Source of the DNA: Acetobacteraceae bacterium
Lineage (GTDB): Bacteria > Pseudomonadota > Alphaproteobacteria > Acetobacterales > Acetobacteraceae
Reading direction: 5' to 3'
Length of the DNA: 64,000 nt
Assembly: GCA_024280945.1 (NCBI GenBank)
Contig: JAMXLO010000028.1
Span: forward strand, 28,818-92,817
Shown here in pieces: positions 43,850 through 53,021 of the stretch; the stretch's first letter is position 1; every line of letters begins with the position of its first letter. The translations under genes were made by a program, and so were the position numbers. The notes under the pieces are model-generated. The model did no database searches and was not told the DNA's origin. It saw nothing but the letters and a program-made list of their open reading frames with translations.

Positions 43850-44737
43850 GTGGAAGCGGCCATTCGAAGCAGACAGCGCAGGCGCCTCTGGTCGGGCTGC
43901 CGCCGGGTGGTACTCGGCGCGCTCCGCGAATCCAGCACCGATCGGGTGGCACTTGCGGGGGCGGGTTGCGGTTTTTACGCCACCATGGCGCTGTTCCCGG
44001 CCATCAGCGTGCTGATCTCGATTTATGGCCTGGTATTCAACGTCGTTGCGGTGGAACAGCAGCTCGCGGTCATCGAACGCCTGTTACCGCCGCCCGCCTT
44101 CAAGCTGATCGACGACCGGGTGCGCGAGCTGGTTTCCCAGCCCAGCAATACGCTGAGCATCGGCCTGCTGATCAGCGTTGCCCTCGCGTTATGGAGCGCT
44201 TCGGCCAGCACAAAGTCGGTGCTTTCAGCGTTGAACGTCGCCTACGACACGGTGGAGAGCCGCGGGATCCTGGGCTTTCAGGTAACAGCGTTGGCGATGA
44301 CGCTGTGTGCGGTGGTGGCCGCGGTCGTGGCGATTGCGGTGCTGGTGTTCCTGCCGACCGTGATCTCGTTCATCGGACTATCAGCCTACACCGCGGGGCT
44401 GGTGAATGCCTTCAGCATGGCGCTGCTGGTCGTGCTGGTGTTCGGCACCATCGCGCTGCTGTACCGCTATGGCCCGTCGCGCGGTCGGTTCCCGGGGCGC
44501 CGGATCTTCCCCGGCGCGGTGCTGGCGACGCTGCTGTGGCTCATTGCGTCGGCTGGCCTGTCTTTCTACGTCTCGCACATAGCGCAACTGGGCGTGACCT
44601 ACGGGCCGCTGGGCGCCGTGGTCGCGATCATGTTGTGGTTCTATCTGAGCGCCTATGCAGTGCTGCTCGGCGCGGAGATCAACGCGCAGCTCGAACAGGG
44701 CAAAGACTGCGGATCAGCGGATCCCGTTGGCAAGTGA
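43850..44737 (+). CDS. YihY/UPF0761 family inner membrane protein
   Basis: A 295-residue protein with about six membrane segments. GAGCGFYATMALFPAISVLISIYG is the family N-terminal signature in pieces, and LPPPAFKLIDDRVRELVSQPS, ALWSASASTKSVLSALNVAYD and YGPLGAVVAIMLWFYLSAYAVLLGAEINA are all typical. These proteins were once called ribonuclease BN but are now seen as membrane proteins of unclear transport role. The start is GTG with GGAGG ten bases upstream. The short cytoplasmic tail is ordinary. Confidence 0.9.
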   Translation: MEAAIRSRQRRRLWSGCRRVVLGALRESSTDRVALAGAGCGFYATMALFPAISVLISIYGLVFNVVAVEQQLAVIERLLPPPAFKLIDDRVRELVSQPSNTLSIGLLISVALALWSASASTKSVLSALNVAYDTVESRGILGFQVTALAMTLCAVVAAVVAIAVLVFLPTVISFIGLSAYTAGLVNAFSMALLVVLVFGTIALLYRYGPSRGRFPGRRIFPGAVLATLLWLIASAGLSFYVSHIAQLGVTYGPLGAVVAIMLWFYLSAYAVLLGAEINAQLEQGKDCGSADPVGK

Positions 44738-44787
44738 GGCGGCTCGCTGCTACCTGAGCGCGAAGAACTTCGCCGGAAAAACCAGGG

Positions 44788-46344
44788 ATGGCCAAGTGGG
44801 ACGAGGGCTACGTCACCGACGTTGCCTATACCAGCAACTTCTACCGCGAGATCACACCAGTTTGGCTGGCTACAACCAGCCTGCTGCTTGGCCATCGCCC
44901 GCCCGACCTCGCCAAGCCGTTCAGCTATGCCGACCTTGGCTGCGGTAACGGCTTCACCACACTCGTCGTCGCGGCGACATGCCCGCATGCCGATGTCTGG
45001 GGATTCGATTTCAACCCGGCGCATGTGGAGTTCGCCAACCGCCTCGCGGACCGCGCCAGCCTGCGCAATGTGCGGTTCGTAGAGGCATCTTTCGCGGCAC
45101 TGGATACCGCCCAGGATGGCGCGCTGCCGGACTTCGACCTCATGGTTTCGCATGGGGTGCTGAGCTGGATCTCGCCGGACAACCGACAGCACCTGATCGC
45201 CGCGGTGACCAAGCGCCTGAAGCCGGGCGGACTGGTCTATTTGAGCTACAACGTGACCACCGGCTGGGCCGCCATGGTACCGGTGCGCCGGCTAATGCGG
45301 ATGCTGGCGCTGGCCAGTCCGGATCGAAGCGACATCGCGGTGCCGGGCGTGCTCGACTTTGTCGATCGGCTGAAGGGCGCGGGCGCGCTCTTCTTCCAGG
45401 CGCATCCTAATTTGGAAAGCCGTCTGGCCGACGTCCGCAAACAGGATGCACGCTACATCGCGCACGAGTATCTGAACGAGCATTGGCACCCGCTGATGTT
45501 CGCCGACGTGGCCGGCGAAATGCTGGAAGCAAAGTGCCGCTACATCGGCAGCGCAACCCTGCCGGAGAACATCGACACTGTCTCCGTGCCGACCAACGTG
45601 GCGCCGCTGCTCGCCGAAACCCGCGATCCCATGCTGCGGGAGACCCTGCGTGATGTCGGATGTGCGCAATCTTTCCGACGAGACCTGTACCGAAAGGGGA
45701 CTGTCCCTATGCCGGGACCCGAGCAGCAAATGCGGCTGCATGAGCTGACGATCGCCGGTCTCGGCGTGGCAATGCCGGAGGGCGGCCCCACCTTCGCAAC
45801 CCCGATGGGCAATGTCACCGGGCGTCCCGAGATCTACCAGCCGCTGCTGTCGATGCTGGAGGGAGGGCAGGTGAGCGTCGAGCAAGCCCTGCAATCGCCG
45901 GCCTGCGCCGGCCGCCCGCTGGTGGAGGTGTTGCAGGCGTTCAGCCTGTTGATCGCCGGCGGCTACGCACACCCAATTCTGCCGGACGGCGGGACGACCG
46001 CAGGACGCGATGCGTGCCGGCGGCTGAACCTGGCGATCGCCCAGGCGAATGCCAATGCCGCTGACCTGCCGCGGCTGGCATCGCCGGTCATCGGGTCGGT
46101 GGTAGGCGGCGATGTTCTGGAAACTCTGGTGGCCGGCGAACTGCTTGCGGGCGAGCCGGCGGACATCGAGGCGCTGACCACCGAACTGCTCGAGGTGTTG
46201 GGCCGAAGCGGGCGTAACGTGCAGCGCGACAGCCAGCCGGTTACGGACCCAACGGACCGGCGGCGCATCGTGGCCGAGGCGGTGGCGACGATGCTGGAGA
46301 AAAGGCTGCCGGTGCTGCGGCGGCTGGGGGTGCTGGGTACCTAA
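44788..46344 (+). CDS. SAM-dependent methyltransferase with regulatory domain
   Basis: A 518-residue protein. The N-terminal half is a class I methyltransferase: YADLGCGNGFTTLVVAA (motif I), VWGFDFNPAHVEFANRLA and LMVSHGVLSWIS, then RLKPGGLVYLSYNVTTGWAAM. The second part, beginning near residue 215 with ARYIAHEYLNEHWHPLMFADVA, matches the methyltransferase regulatory-domain type (MethyTransf_Reg), followed by a C-terminal winged-helix-like tail. WDEGYVTDVAYTSNFYREITP at the start is diagnostic for this family. The target is unknown; related genes often lie in surface polysaccharide clusters. It is convergent with the Hint-domain gene, 28 bases apart. Confidence 0.88.
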   Translation: MAKWDEGYVTDVAYTSNFYREITPVWLATTSLLLGHRPPDLAKPFSYADLGCGNGFTTLVVAATCPHADVWGFDFNPAHVEFANRLADRASLRNVRFVEASFAALDTAQDGALPDFDLMVSHGVLSWISPDNRQHLIAAVTKRLKPGGLVYLSYNVTTGWAAMVPVRRLMRMLALASPDRSDIAVPGVLDFVDRLKGAGALFFQAHPNLESRLADVRKQDARYIAHEYLNEHWHPLMFADVAGEMLEAKCRYIGSATLPENIDTVSVPTNVAPLLAETRDPMLRETLRDVGCAQSFRRDLYRKGTVPMPGPEQQMRLHELTIAGLGVAMPEGGPTFATPMGNVTGRPEIYQPLLSMLEGGQVSVEQALQSPACAGRPLVEVLQAFSLLIAGGYAHPILPDGGTTAGRDACRRLNLAIAQANANAADLPRLASPVIGSVVGGDVLETLVAGELLAGEPADIEALTTELLEVLGRSGRNVQRDSQPVTDPTDRRRIVAEAVATMLEKRLPVLRRLGVLGT

Positions 46345-46372
46345 CCCCCGCTCCCCCCGTCGCAACCCCGCG

Positions 46373-48496
46373 TCAGGCGGCGCGCACCTCGCGCTCGGAC
46401 TGCACCGGATAGAGCAGGCTGGCGCTGCCGGCACGCACCTCCAGCATGGTTGGCCCGGCCATGTCCGGCAGCGGCAGCACGGCGTTGCCGTCCGTCCACC
46501 GCCGCTTTGCTGTGCCGCTCGATTCGACCGCCCACCAGCCCTGGGACAGATCGGGATGGTCCACCGGCACCTCGCGCACATCGTCCGAGCTGCGCAGCAC
46601 GATGCGCTCGACGTAGAGGCCGAGACGGCGCCGATCCTCCAGCCATGGTCGCGCGTCGGTCGGTGCGGCGGAACGTGAGACCAAACGCACCTCGGTCGCA
46701 CCCTTCGGCAGGGCGAAGATGTAGAGGCCGTTCTCGCCATATATCGGCTTCACCGTGCGGCCCCTGGCGATCAGGCAGGGTGCCGGATCGCTGGTAGTGT
46801 CGAGCTGGGGCACCGGCTGGCCCAGGGCGGCTGCGCGATCTGCCAGGCGCTGCCACACCGGCCGCACCTCCGCCTCGTCGGAGACGAACGGCGCACAGGA
46901 TCCCGCCTCGCGTGCCGGGAAGTCGCTTTCGTCGGTCAGGTCGGGGTGCAGGATGAACGGGTCGTCCGCGTTGCCGAAGAACCCGCGATTGCCAGTGTCG
47001 AGGTAGCTTTCCGCCGGCAGGCCTTCCGCGAGCAGGACGGCGTGCCCATCGAGCTCGACATGGTAGTAATCGACCGAAGTCCAGTCCTGCTCCTGCAGGA
47101 TGGTGGTGCCGTTCACCAGTTGGCGGGCGCAGATCAGTTTGCCATCGACGAAGATGGCGTGATCCGGCGAGACCAGCAGATCGGTGTGCGGCATGCTGTC
47201 GGCGAAGGCACCGCGTTGGATGCGGATCGGCGCGACCGTCTCCGGGCGCGGATGCGCTGTCAGATCGACGCGCCGGCGGCCGATCCAGTTCACCGGATGC
47301 GCCTGCAGCTCGCCATCCGCGAGCGTCAGGACGATGTCACCCTGCAGCAGGCTATCAACCGGGCGTTCGCCGGTCGCCGTCAGAATTCGTGTGCCGGCGG
47401 CGAAGCAGGGCATATCGGTGGTAATCGCTCCGGTCGCCTTGTTGACAAAGAAGTTAAAGCCCGTGTGCGACTGGCCTAGCTTGATGGATCCGAGAGAAGT
47501 GTTCGAGGCGTTGAAGACGTTGAGTGTCGTCCCACCCGTCAGACTGACATGGTCTGCATTGAGTACTTTGACTGTGTCGCCGACAATGAACCGATTGACC
47601 GTACCCTGGAAGTTGGTGAGGTTCGTTGAAGTGAGATCGAGTGTGCCGGAGCCGCCTGTAGCGCCCGCGTCCAGGAAAGTCACGGTGGCCGTCGAGCCGA
47701 CGAGATTGTTGAACTTCAGTCCCGAGCCCGCGACGTCGGCGATCTGATAGGCGGTAGCACTAGCGCTGCTGGCCTGCCCGGCGAAGGAGAGAACGCCGCC
47801 GGTGGCAAGGACAGTCCCAGCGCCGTCGAAATCCGAGGTTGTCCCCGTGCCAATCGATACGGTGCCAAAGCCAGTCAGCAAGCCGCTTGAGAGGGTAATG
47901 CCGCTCGTGTCGGTCAGAGTGCCACCGGCGAGCTGGACCGTTCCCAGAGTGATGGTCTCGTTACCGCCGCTAATTGTGAAATTTGTATCGATCTTGAGGG
48001 TCTGATTAGCATTGTTAATGAGGAATGCAGTGTCGGTTACGGTCGCTCCCCCAGTCAGGTTCACCTCTAGCGTGGAAGCCGAAGCCGTGCCGATCGTCAG
48101 CGCGGGACCACTTACCAGCGTTCCTGCCCCGGTGAGCTTGAGTGCTCCCCCCGTGGCAGTGATCGTGCCGGATCCGCTGATGTTGCCGCCCGCCGACAAT
48201 GTGCCGAACCCGCTGATGATCGACTGATCGTTGCTAAGGGCGACAGTGGTGTTAACGGTCAGGGTATTCCCAACCATCGAAAGGGTCACCGGGTGAACCG
48301 TGCCTGCAGTGTCGCCGTTGATGGTCAGCGTGCTCGCAGCGGCATTCGCGGTGTCCTCGGTGACCGTGAAGGTATTGCTAGTATTTCCGAAACCGATGGT
48401 GACGGTATCGGCGGACGTCGGCAGTGCGTTGTTTGACCAGTTCGCAGCAACGTTCCAATTGCCCGACGAATTATTTTTCCACGACACCGCAGCCAT
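46373..48496 (-). CDS. Hint-domain surface protein with beta-helix-like passenger
   Basis: A 707-residue protein in two parts. Residues 1-360 are Gly/Thr/Ser/Asn-rich repeats starting WKNNSSGNWNVAANWSNNAL, with many GTxxxxGG turns, as in secreted adhesin passengers. The Hint (Hedgehog/intein) domain starts at Cys364 (CFAAGTRILTATGERPVDSL) and includes LVSPDHAIFVDGKLICA with His446. Hint domains cleave the chain before the first cysteine, so the passenger could be released or attached elsewhere. The C-terminal part (ARPWLEDRRRLGLYVERIVL) is shared by many acetobacterial Hint proteins. The gene part for the repeats is richer in A+T than neighbours. No classical signal peptide is seen. GGAG precedes the ATG at 48496. 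Confidence 0.85.
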   Translation of the reverse strand: MAAVSWKNNSSGNWNVAANWSNNALPTSADTVTIGFGNTSNTFTVTEDTANAAASTLTINGDTAGTVHPVTLSMVGNTLTVNTTVALSNDQSIISGFGTLSAGGNISGSGTITATGGALKLTGAGTLVSGPALTIGTASASTLEVNLTGGATVTDTAFLINNANQTLKIDTNFTISGGNETITLGTVQLAGGTLTDTSGITLSSGLLTGFGTVSIGTGTTSDFDGAGTVLATGGVLSFAGQASSASATAYQIADVAGSGLKFNNLVGSTATVTFLDAGATGGSGTLDLTSTNLTNFQGTVNRFIVGDTVKVLNADHVSLTGGTTLNVFNASNTSLGSIKLGQSHTGFNFFVNKATGAITTDMPCFAAGTRILTATGERPVDSLLQGDIVLTLADGELQAHPVNWIGRRRVDLTAHPRPETVAPIRIQRGAFADSMPHTDLLVSPDHAIFVDGKLICARQLVNGTTILQEQDWTSVDYYHVELDGHAVLLAEGLPAESYLDTGNRGFFGNADDPFILHPDLTDESDFPAREAGSCAPFVSDEAEVRPVWQRLADRAAALGQPVPQLDTTSDPAPCLIARGRTVKPIYGENGLYIFALPKGATEVRLVSRSAAPTDARPWLEDRRRLGLYVERIVLRSSDDVREVPVDHPDLSQGWWAVESSGTAKRRWTDGNAVLPLPDMAGPTMLEVRAGSASLLYPVQSEREVRAA

Positions 48497-48593
48497 CGGT
48501 TGCTCCTCTCTCCTGGCAGGCCGCCTCGTTGGTTGGCCAACGCGACGCACCATCCCGCAATGGTTGCATTAAGTGCAATACGCAATTATACAG

Positions 48594-48607
48594 TTGATGA
48601 ATATCAA
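48594..48607. promoter_or_regulatory. Perfect FNR-type box (TTGAT-GAAT-ATCAA) between the Hint gene and a Crp/Fnr gene
   Basis: TTGATGAATATCAA matches the FNR/DNR consensus exactly. The centre lies 33 bases before the regulator start (48634), too close for class II activation of that gene, which suggests autorepression. It is 104 bases from the Hint gene start (48496), which would allow class II activation with a leader of about 60 bases. The flanking region, including CAATTATA, is AT-rich. Confidence 0.65.
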
Positions 48608-48633
48608 CCGCTTGTAGCGAAAGCCTTCCCACC

Positions 48634-49335
48634 GTGAGACCAGGAGTCCAGGCCCTCGCAACATTGCCGTTGTTAGCTAAGTGCAGTAGCGACCGATTGG
48701 CTGAGTTGAATGATCTCGCCGATCTCGCCCGGGTGGGCCCAGATGAGGTGCTGTTCCGCGAAGGCGAACTACTGCAGGAGCTCAATATCCTCGTGTCCGG
48801 ATTCGTCGCAGAAACCCGCGGGCGGCGGCAGGGTGACCACGCTTTCGTTGATGTCCTGGGCCCCACTCGTCCGCTCGGGTTCGCTGCGGCTATGCGGGGC
48901 AGACCGTCGCCGACCGGGGCCAGGACAATGACCTCGGCTCGTTTGGTCGTTATTCCCATAAGCGAGCTGCGGTCGATGGTTCGAGTGAAGCCGGATCTGG
49001 TGCTGCCGTTCCTCGACTACGCGCTCGCTGCCCTGCACGAGCAGGAGCTGGAGCTGTGCAATATGAAGCTCCGCTCCTCGGTTCAGCGCTTAGCCGCGTA
49101 CTTGCTGGGACTGGCAGGCGACGCAGAGACCAATCCCGCCAGGTTCGTGCTTCCCTACGAGAAGCGCTTTCTGGCTGCCAAGATCGGCTGCTCGCAAGAG
49201 AACCTCTCCCGCGCATTCGCCGCGCTTCGCCGGCTGGGGGTGGAGACGAAGAGCAGTCTGGTGGTTATCAAGGATATCGCAGCACTTCAGGCGTTCGCCG
49301 GGCTGACACCGTCCACAGAGCGTGCCCATCCCTAG
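48634..49335 (+). CDS. Crp/Fnr-family transcriptional regulator (Dnr/FixK-like)
   Basis: A 233-residue regulator with an N-terminal cyclic-nucleotide-binding-type beta barrel (LARVGPDEVLFREGELLQELNILVSG), a dimer helix (PFLDYALAALHEQELELCNMKL) and a C-terminal winged helix (EKRFLAAKIGCSQENLSRAFAALRRLGVE). The recognition helix has Glu189, Ser192 and Arg193, the E-x2-S-R set that in FNR reads TTGAT. Cysteines are only at 17, 142 and 186, so there is no N-terminal 4Fe-4S cluster; a DNR/FixK-type heme- or kinase-linked signal is more likely. The start is GTG. The box 26 bases upstream suggests self-control. Confidence 0.88.
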   Translation: MRPGVQALATLPLLAKCSSDRLAELNDLADLARVGPDEVLFREGELLQELNILVSGFVAETRGRRQGDHAFVDVLGPTRPLGFAAAMRGRPSPTGARTMTSARLVVIPISELRSMVRVKPDLVLPFLDYALAALHEQELELCNMKLRSSVQRLAAYLLGLAGDAETNPARFVLPYEKRFLAAKIGCSQENLSRAFAALRRLGVETKSSLVVIKDIAALQAFAGLTPSTERAHP

Positions 49336-49420
49336 GCCCGGTCAACAAGCCACCTGCGAGTCGCTGTTCCTGCAGCGCCGCCCTTTCTGCCGGAAATTCG
49401 CGCGTAGGAGACGAACGCCG

Positions 49421-50215
49421 TCAGCGAATGAGCCCGGTCAACGGACTCGATGGATCGGCGCCCAACCGGCGTGGCATCCGGCCGGCCAGATACGCCTGCC
49501 GCCCGGCCTCGATCGCCAGCTTCATTGCCTTCGCCATGCGGATCGGGTCCTTGGCGTGCGCGATCGCCGAGTTCAGCAGCACCGCGTCGCAGCCCAGCTC
49601 CATGGCGATCGCCGCGTCCGACGCGGTGCCAACACCGGCATCCACCAGGAACGGCACCTTGGTCTGCTCGCGGATCATCCAGATCATCGCCGCGTTCTGG
49701 ATGCCGAGGCCCGAACCGATCGGTGCACCCAGCGGCATGATGGCGACGCAGCCCATCTCTTCCAGCCGCTTGCACGCCACCGGGTCATCGGCGGTATAGA
49801 CCATCACCTCGAAGCCGTCCTTGATCAGCGCTTCGGCAGCCTCAAGCGTACCCGGCATGTCCGGATACAAGGTCGGAGGCGGACCCAGCACCTCCAGCTT
49901 GACAAGGTTCCAGCCGCCCGCCTCGCGCGCCAGCCGCAGCGTGCGCACGGCTTCGCTGGCCGTGTGACAGCCGGCGGTGTTCGGCAGATAGGTGTACTTC
50001 TTCGGATCGACATAGTCCTGCAGCATCGGCGCCTTGGGGTCCGACAGGTTCACCCGCCGTACCGCGACCGTCACTATCTCGGCGCCTGACGCCGCGATTG
50101 CGGCGCCGGTCTCCTCCAGGTCCTTGTAGCGGCCCGTGCCGACAATCAGGCGCGAGCGGAACTGGCGGCCGGCCACCGTCCAGGTGTCGTCTTGTTGCGG
50201 CAGTGATCCGTCCAT
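49421..50215 (-). CDS. thiG: Thiazole synthase
   Basis: A 264-residue TIM-barrel enzyme that builds the thiazole phosphate of thiamine from DXP, dehydroglycine and ThiS-thiocarboxylate. Diagnostic parts: [62 protein letters not shown] with the Schiff-base lysine, and [15 protein letters not shown]. It starts three bases after the thiS stop, so the pair is translationally linked. No TPP riboswitch was seen upstream of thiS, and no thiE/thiC lies nearby. Confidence 0.95.
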   Translation of the reverse strand: MDGSLPQQDDTWTVAGRQFRSRLIVGTGRYKDLEETGAAIAASGAEIVTVAVRRVNLSDPKAPMLQDYVDPKKYTYLPNTAGCHTASEAVRTLRLAREAGGWNLVKLEVLGPPPTLYPDMPGTLEAAEALIKDGFEVMVYTADDPVACKRLEEMGCVAIMPLGAPIGSGLGIQNAAMIWMIREQTKVPFLVDAGVGTASDAAIAMELGCDAVLLNSAIAHAKDPIRMAKAMKLAIEAGRQAYLAGRMPRRLGADPSSPLTGLIR

Positions 50216-50218
50216 CGC

Positions 50219-50431
50219 TCAGCCTCCGCCGATGAAATGCACGATCTCCAGCGCATCGCCGCTTTGCAGCCAGGTTTCGGCGTAGCTGGAGCGCGGCACG
50301 ATCTCCTCGTTGCGCTCCACCGCCACCTTGCGCGTCTCCAGCCCAAGTTTGGCGAGCAGGCCGGCGACGGTCATCGGTCCGTCGAAGGCGCGCGCTTCGC
50401 CATTCAGCGTCAGAGTCACAGCGGTGTGCAT
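50219..50431 (-). CDS. thiS: Sulfur carrier protein ThiS
   Basis: A 70-residue ubiquitin-fold carrier ending in IGGG, whose terminal Gly-Gly is adenylated and converted to thiocarboxylate as sulfur donor for Thi[21 protein letters not shown] and [19 protein letters not shown] fit ThiS. The start at 50431 gives the usual length; 26 further upstream codons have no homology. It overlaps nothing and is divergent from aroQ, 103 bases away. Confidence 0.92.
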   Translation of the reverse strand: MHTAVTLTLNGEARAFDGPMTVAGLLAKLGLETRKVAVERNEEIVPRSSYAETWLQSGDALEIVHFIGGG

Positions 50432-50534
50432 GGCGCAAGTATGGGCATCGGAGTGCGGCGGGGCAAGGAACCGACAGCCGGCTGATGGTCGGCCTGGTTG
50501 GACCGGCACGCACGCCTATGCTACGCGCAACGAC

Positions 50535-50999
50535 ATGTCCCAGACCACCACGCCACCAATGGTTGCTGTGCTGAACGGGCCGAACATGAACATGCTCGGG
50601 CTCCGTCAGCCGGGGCTTTACGGCAGCGCCACACTGGATGACGTCGAGCAGTTGTGCGCGGAGACCGCCGATCAGCTCGGCTTGGCAATCGACTTCCGCC
50701 AGACCAACGGCGAGGGTGAACTGGTGTCCTGGGTGCAGGAGTGTCGCGGGCGTGCACAGGGCATCGTGATCAATCCAGCCGGCTACACCACCACCTCGAT
50801 CGCGCTGATGGATGCGCTGCTGGCGACCGATCTGCCGGTGATCGAAGTGCATGTCACCAACATTCACCGCCGGGAAGAATTCCGTCAGCACTCCTACGTC
50901 TCCAAGGCCGCCGTCGGGGTGATCTGCGGGCTGGGCGTGCGCGGCTACGCGCTGGCGCTGACCGCGATGGCGGATCTCCTGCTCGACGACGCCGCATGA
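50535..50999 (+). CDS. aroQ: 3-dehydroquinate dehydratase, type II
   Basis: A 154-residue shikimate-pathway enzyme forming 3-dehydroshikimate. It has VLNGPNMNMLGLRQPGLYG with the catalytic Tyr of the lid, QTNGEGELVSWVQ, INPAGYTTTSIALMDAL and EVHVTNIHRREEFRQHSYVS, which includes the catalytic His. The start ATG at 50535 is the only one near the conserved N-terminus. aroQ followed by accB and accC is a common alphaproteobacterial order. Confidence 0.94.
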   Translation: MSQTTTPPMVAVLNGPNMNMLGLRQPGLYGSATLDDVEQLCAETADQLGLAIDFRQTNGEGELVSWVQECRGRAQGIVINPAGYTTTSIALMDALLATDLPVIEVHVTNIHRREEFRQHSYVSKAAVGVICGLGVRGYALALTAMADLLLDDAA

Positions 51000-51081
51000 T
51001 GGCCGGATTGCGTCCGGCGATGGCCACCGGGACAAGCCCGCTGGCAAGCCACGGGGGCCGGGCCGGCGCCCGGAAGTATCG

Positions 51082-51528
51082 ATGACCCGCATCCCGTTCG
51101 ATCCAGACGCAATCCGCGCGCTCGCCGCGGTGCTGAACGAAACCGGTCTGACCGAGATCGAGATCGCGGAAAAGGACAGCCGCATCCGTGTCGTCCGTGC
51201 TGCCGCCCCTCCGCCGCTTGCCGCCGTGGCTGCTCCGGCACTCGCCCCGCCGGTTGCCGTGCAGCCCGGGCCATCGCCGGAAGAGGACACGCCTCCGGGC
51301 GCGGTGCTGAGCCCGATGGTGGGTGTGGCGTATCTGGCGCCGGAGCCGGGTGCGCCGCCCTTCATCACCGTCGGCCAGAGCGTGACCGCCGGTCAGACGC
51401 TGCTGCTGATCGAGGCGATGAAGACCTTCAACCAGATCAAGGCGCCCAAGTCGGGCATTGTCACCCGCATCCTGGTGACCAACAGCACGCCGGTGGAATA
51501 CGGCGAAGTTCTGCTCACACTGGAATGA
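51082..51528 (+). CDS. accB: Biotin carboxyl carrier protein of acetyl-CoA carboxylase
   Basis: A 148-residue carrier whose C-terminal half is the biotinyl domain with Lys114 in EAMKTFN (the usual motif is EAMK-M-N) and the thumb VAYLAPEPGAPPF. An N-terminal helix (FDPDAIRALAAVLNETGLTEIEI) and a Pro/Ala linker precede it. It delivers carboxybiotin from AccC to the transferase. The ribosome binding site is weak. It is separated from accC by 75 bases that carry a hairpin repeat. Confidence 0.93.
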   Translation: MTRIPFDPDAIRALAAVLNETGLTEIEIAEKDSRIRVVRAAAPPPLAAVAAPALAPPVAVQPGPSPEEDTPPGAVLSPMVGVAYLAPEPGAPPFITVGQSVTAGQTLLLIEAMKTFNQIKAPKSGIVTRILVTNSTPVEYGEVLLTLE

Positions 51529-51542
51529 TGGCGAAGACGTGG

Positions 51543-51565
51543 ATGGCCGGATCGAGCCCGGCCAT
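51543..51565. repeat. Hairpin repeat between accB and accC
   Basis: ATGGCCGG (51543-51550) and CCGGCCAT (51558-51565) form a perfect 8-bp stem with a 7-base loop, followed by GACGCGGGA. It resembles common alphaproteobacterial intergenic palindromes and the looser copies near 41426 and 51001-51070, where GATGGCCGGATTG and GGGCCGGCGCCCGG occur. It may modulate accC relative to accB, but a neutral repeat is more likely. Confidence 0.5.
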
Positions 51566-51603
51566 GACGCGGGACCACCCGGCTTCGCCCGGAACGATGT
51601 AGC

Positions 51604-52941
51604 ATGTTCCAGAAGATCCTGATTGCCAATCGCGGCGAGATAGCGCTTCGGATCCAGCGGGCCTGTCGCGAACTGGGCATCCCCTCGGTGGCCGTGCACT
51701 CCACCGCTGATGCCGAGGCGATGCACGTGAGGCTGGCGGACGAGAGTGTGTGCATCGGTCCGCCGCCGGCGAAGGACAGCTACCTCAACATTCCCGCGAT
51801 CCTTTCGGCCGCTCTGGTGACAGGCGCCGAAGCGATTCATCCGGGCTACGGCTTTCTCGCAGAAAATCCGCGCTTCGCCGAAATGGTGGAGGCGCATGGC
51901 CTGACCTTTATCGGTCCATCGCCGGCACATATCCGCATGATGGGCGACAAGATCGCCGCCAAGGAGGCGATGGCGAAGCTCGGCGTGCCGCTGGTGCCGG
52001 GCTCGAACGGCGCGGTGACGGATGTGGCGAAGGCACGCGACGTAGCGACACAGATCGGCTACCCGGTGGTGATCAAGGCGTCCGCCGGCGGTGGTGGCCG
52101 TGGCATGAAGGTGGCGCAGGATGCCGGGTCGTTGGACGAGGCGTTCAGCATCGCGCGGGCCGAGGCGCGTGGCGCGTTCGGCAACGATGCCGTGTATATC
52201 GAAAAGTACCTCGATCACCCGCGCCATATCGAGTTGCAGGTGATGGCCGACGACCAAGGCAACGTCGTGCATTTCGGCGAACGCGACTGCAGCCTGCAGC
52301 GACGTCACCAGAAGTTGCTGGAGGAGGCGGGATCGCCGGCCTTGAGTGCGGGCGCTCGCGACAGGCTGGGTGCCACTGCAACTGCCGCACTCGCGAAGCT
52401 GGGATACCGCAACGCCGGCACGCTGGAGTTTCTGTATCAGGACGGACAGTTCGCATTCATCGAGATGAATACGCGGCTGCAGGTCGAGCATCCGGTGACC
52501 GAAATGGTGTGCGGCATCGATCTGGTGCGCGAGCAGATCCGCATCGCGGCGGGTGCGACGTTGGATTATACGCAGCGGCAGATCAGCTTTTCCGGCCACG
52601 CGATCGAGTGCCGCATCACCGCCGAAGATCCCGCGACCTTCACGCCGACACCTGGCCGTGTCACCGCGTTCCATGCGCCGGGTGGGCTGGGCGTGCGGGT
52701 CGATTCGGGGCTGTATGCGGGGTATTTCGTGCCGCCGTACTACGACAGCCTGGTGGCCAAGCTGATCGTGCACGCGCCGACGCGCGCCGATGCGATCAGC
52801 CGGCTACGCCGCGCGCTGGAGGAATTCGCAATCGTCGGCATCCAGACGACCATTCCGCTGCACCAGCGCATTGTCGATGATCCGGAGTTCCAGCGCGGCG
52901 ACTACACGATTCACTGGCTGGAGGAGTTTGTGGCGAGGTAG
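51604..52941 (+). CDS. accC: Biotin carboxylase subunit of acetyl-CoA carboxylase
   Basis: A 445-residue ATP-grasp enzyme that carboxylates biotin on AccB with bicarbonate and [23 protein letters not shown] starts the fold; [17 protein letters not shown] is the glycine-rich ATP loop; [17 protein letters not shown] and [20 protein letters not shown] are the catalytic segments. Length matches the family. No stop or frameshift was seen. Confidence 0.96.
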   Translation: MFQKILIANRGEIALRIQRACRELGIPSVAVHSTADAEAMHVRLADESVCIGPPPAKDSYLNIPAILSAALVTGAEAIHPGYGFLAENPRFAEMVEAHGLTFIGPSPAHIRMMGDKIAAKEAMAKLGVPLVPGSNGAVTDVAKARDVATQIGYPVVIKASAGGGGRGMKVAQDAGSLDEAFSIARAEARGAFGNDAVYIEKYLDHPRHIELQVMADDQGNVVHFGERDCSLQRRHQKLLEEAGSPALSAGARDRLGATATAALAKLGYRNAGTLEFLYQDGQFAFIEMNTRLQVEHPVTEMVCGIDLVREQIRIAAGATLDYTQRQISFSGHAIECRITAEDPATFTPTPGRVTAFHAPGGLGVRVDSGLYAGYFVPPYYDSLVAKLIVHAPTRADAISRLRRALEEFAIVGIQTTIPLHQRIVDDPEFQRGDYTIHWLEEFVAR

Positions 52942-53021
52942 CGACTGTGACTCGATGCCAGTGCAATGACCTCACCAATTTCAGGCGTCCAGAGCAGCAA
53001 GCAAACACGTCCGTTTCTTTG

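Noticed and set aside
50432..50534. Possible TPP riboswitch before thiS
   Set aside because: The 103-base gap lacks the CTGAGA and ACC-CTGA core segments of the thi-box.
49842..51368. 508-codon minus-strand frame across thiG, aroQ and accB
   Set aside because: It crosses three well-supported genes on both strands and has low-complexity composition.
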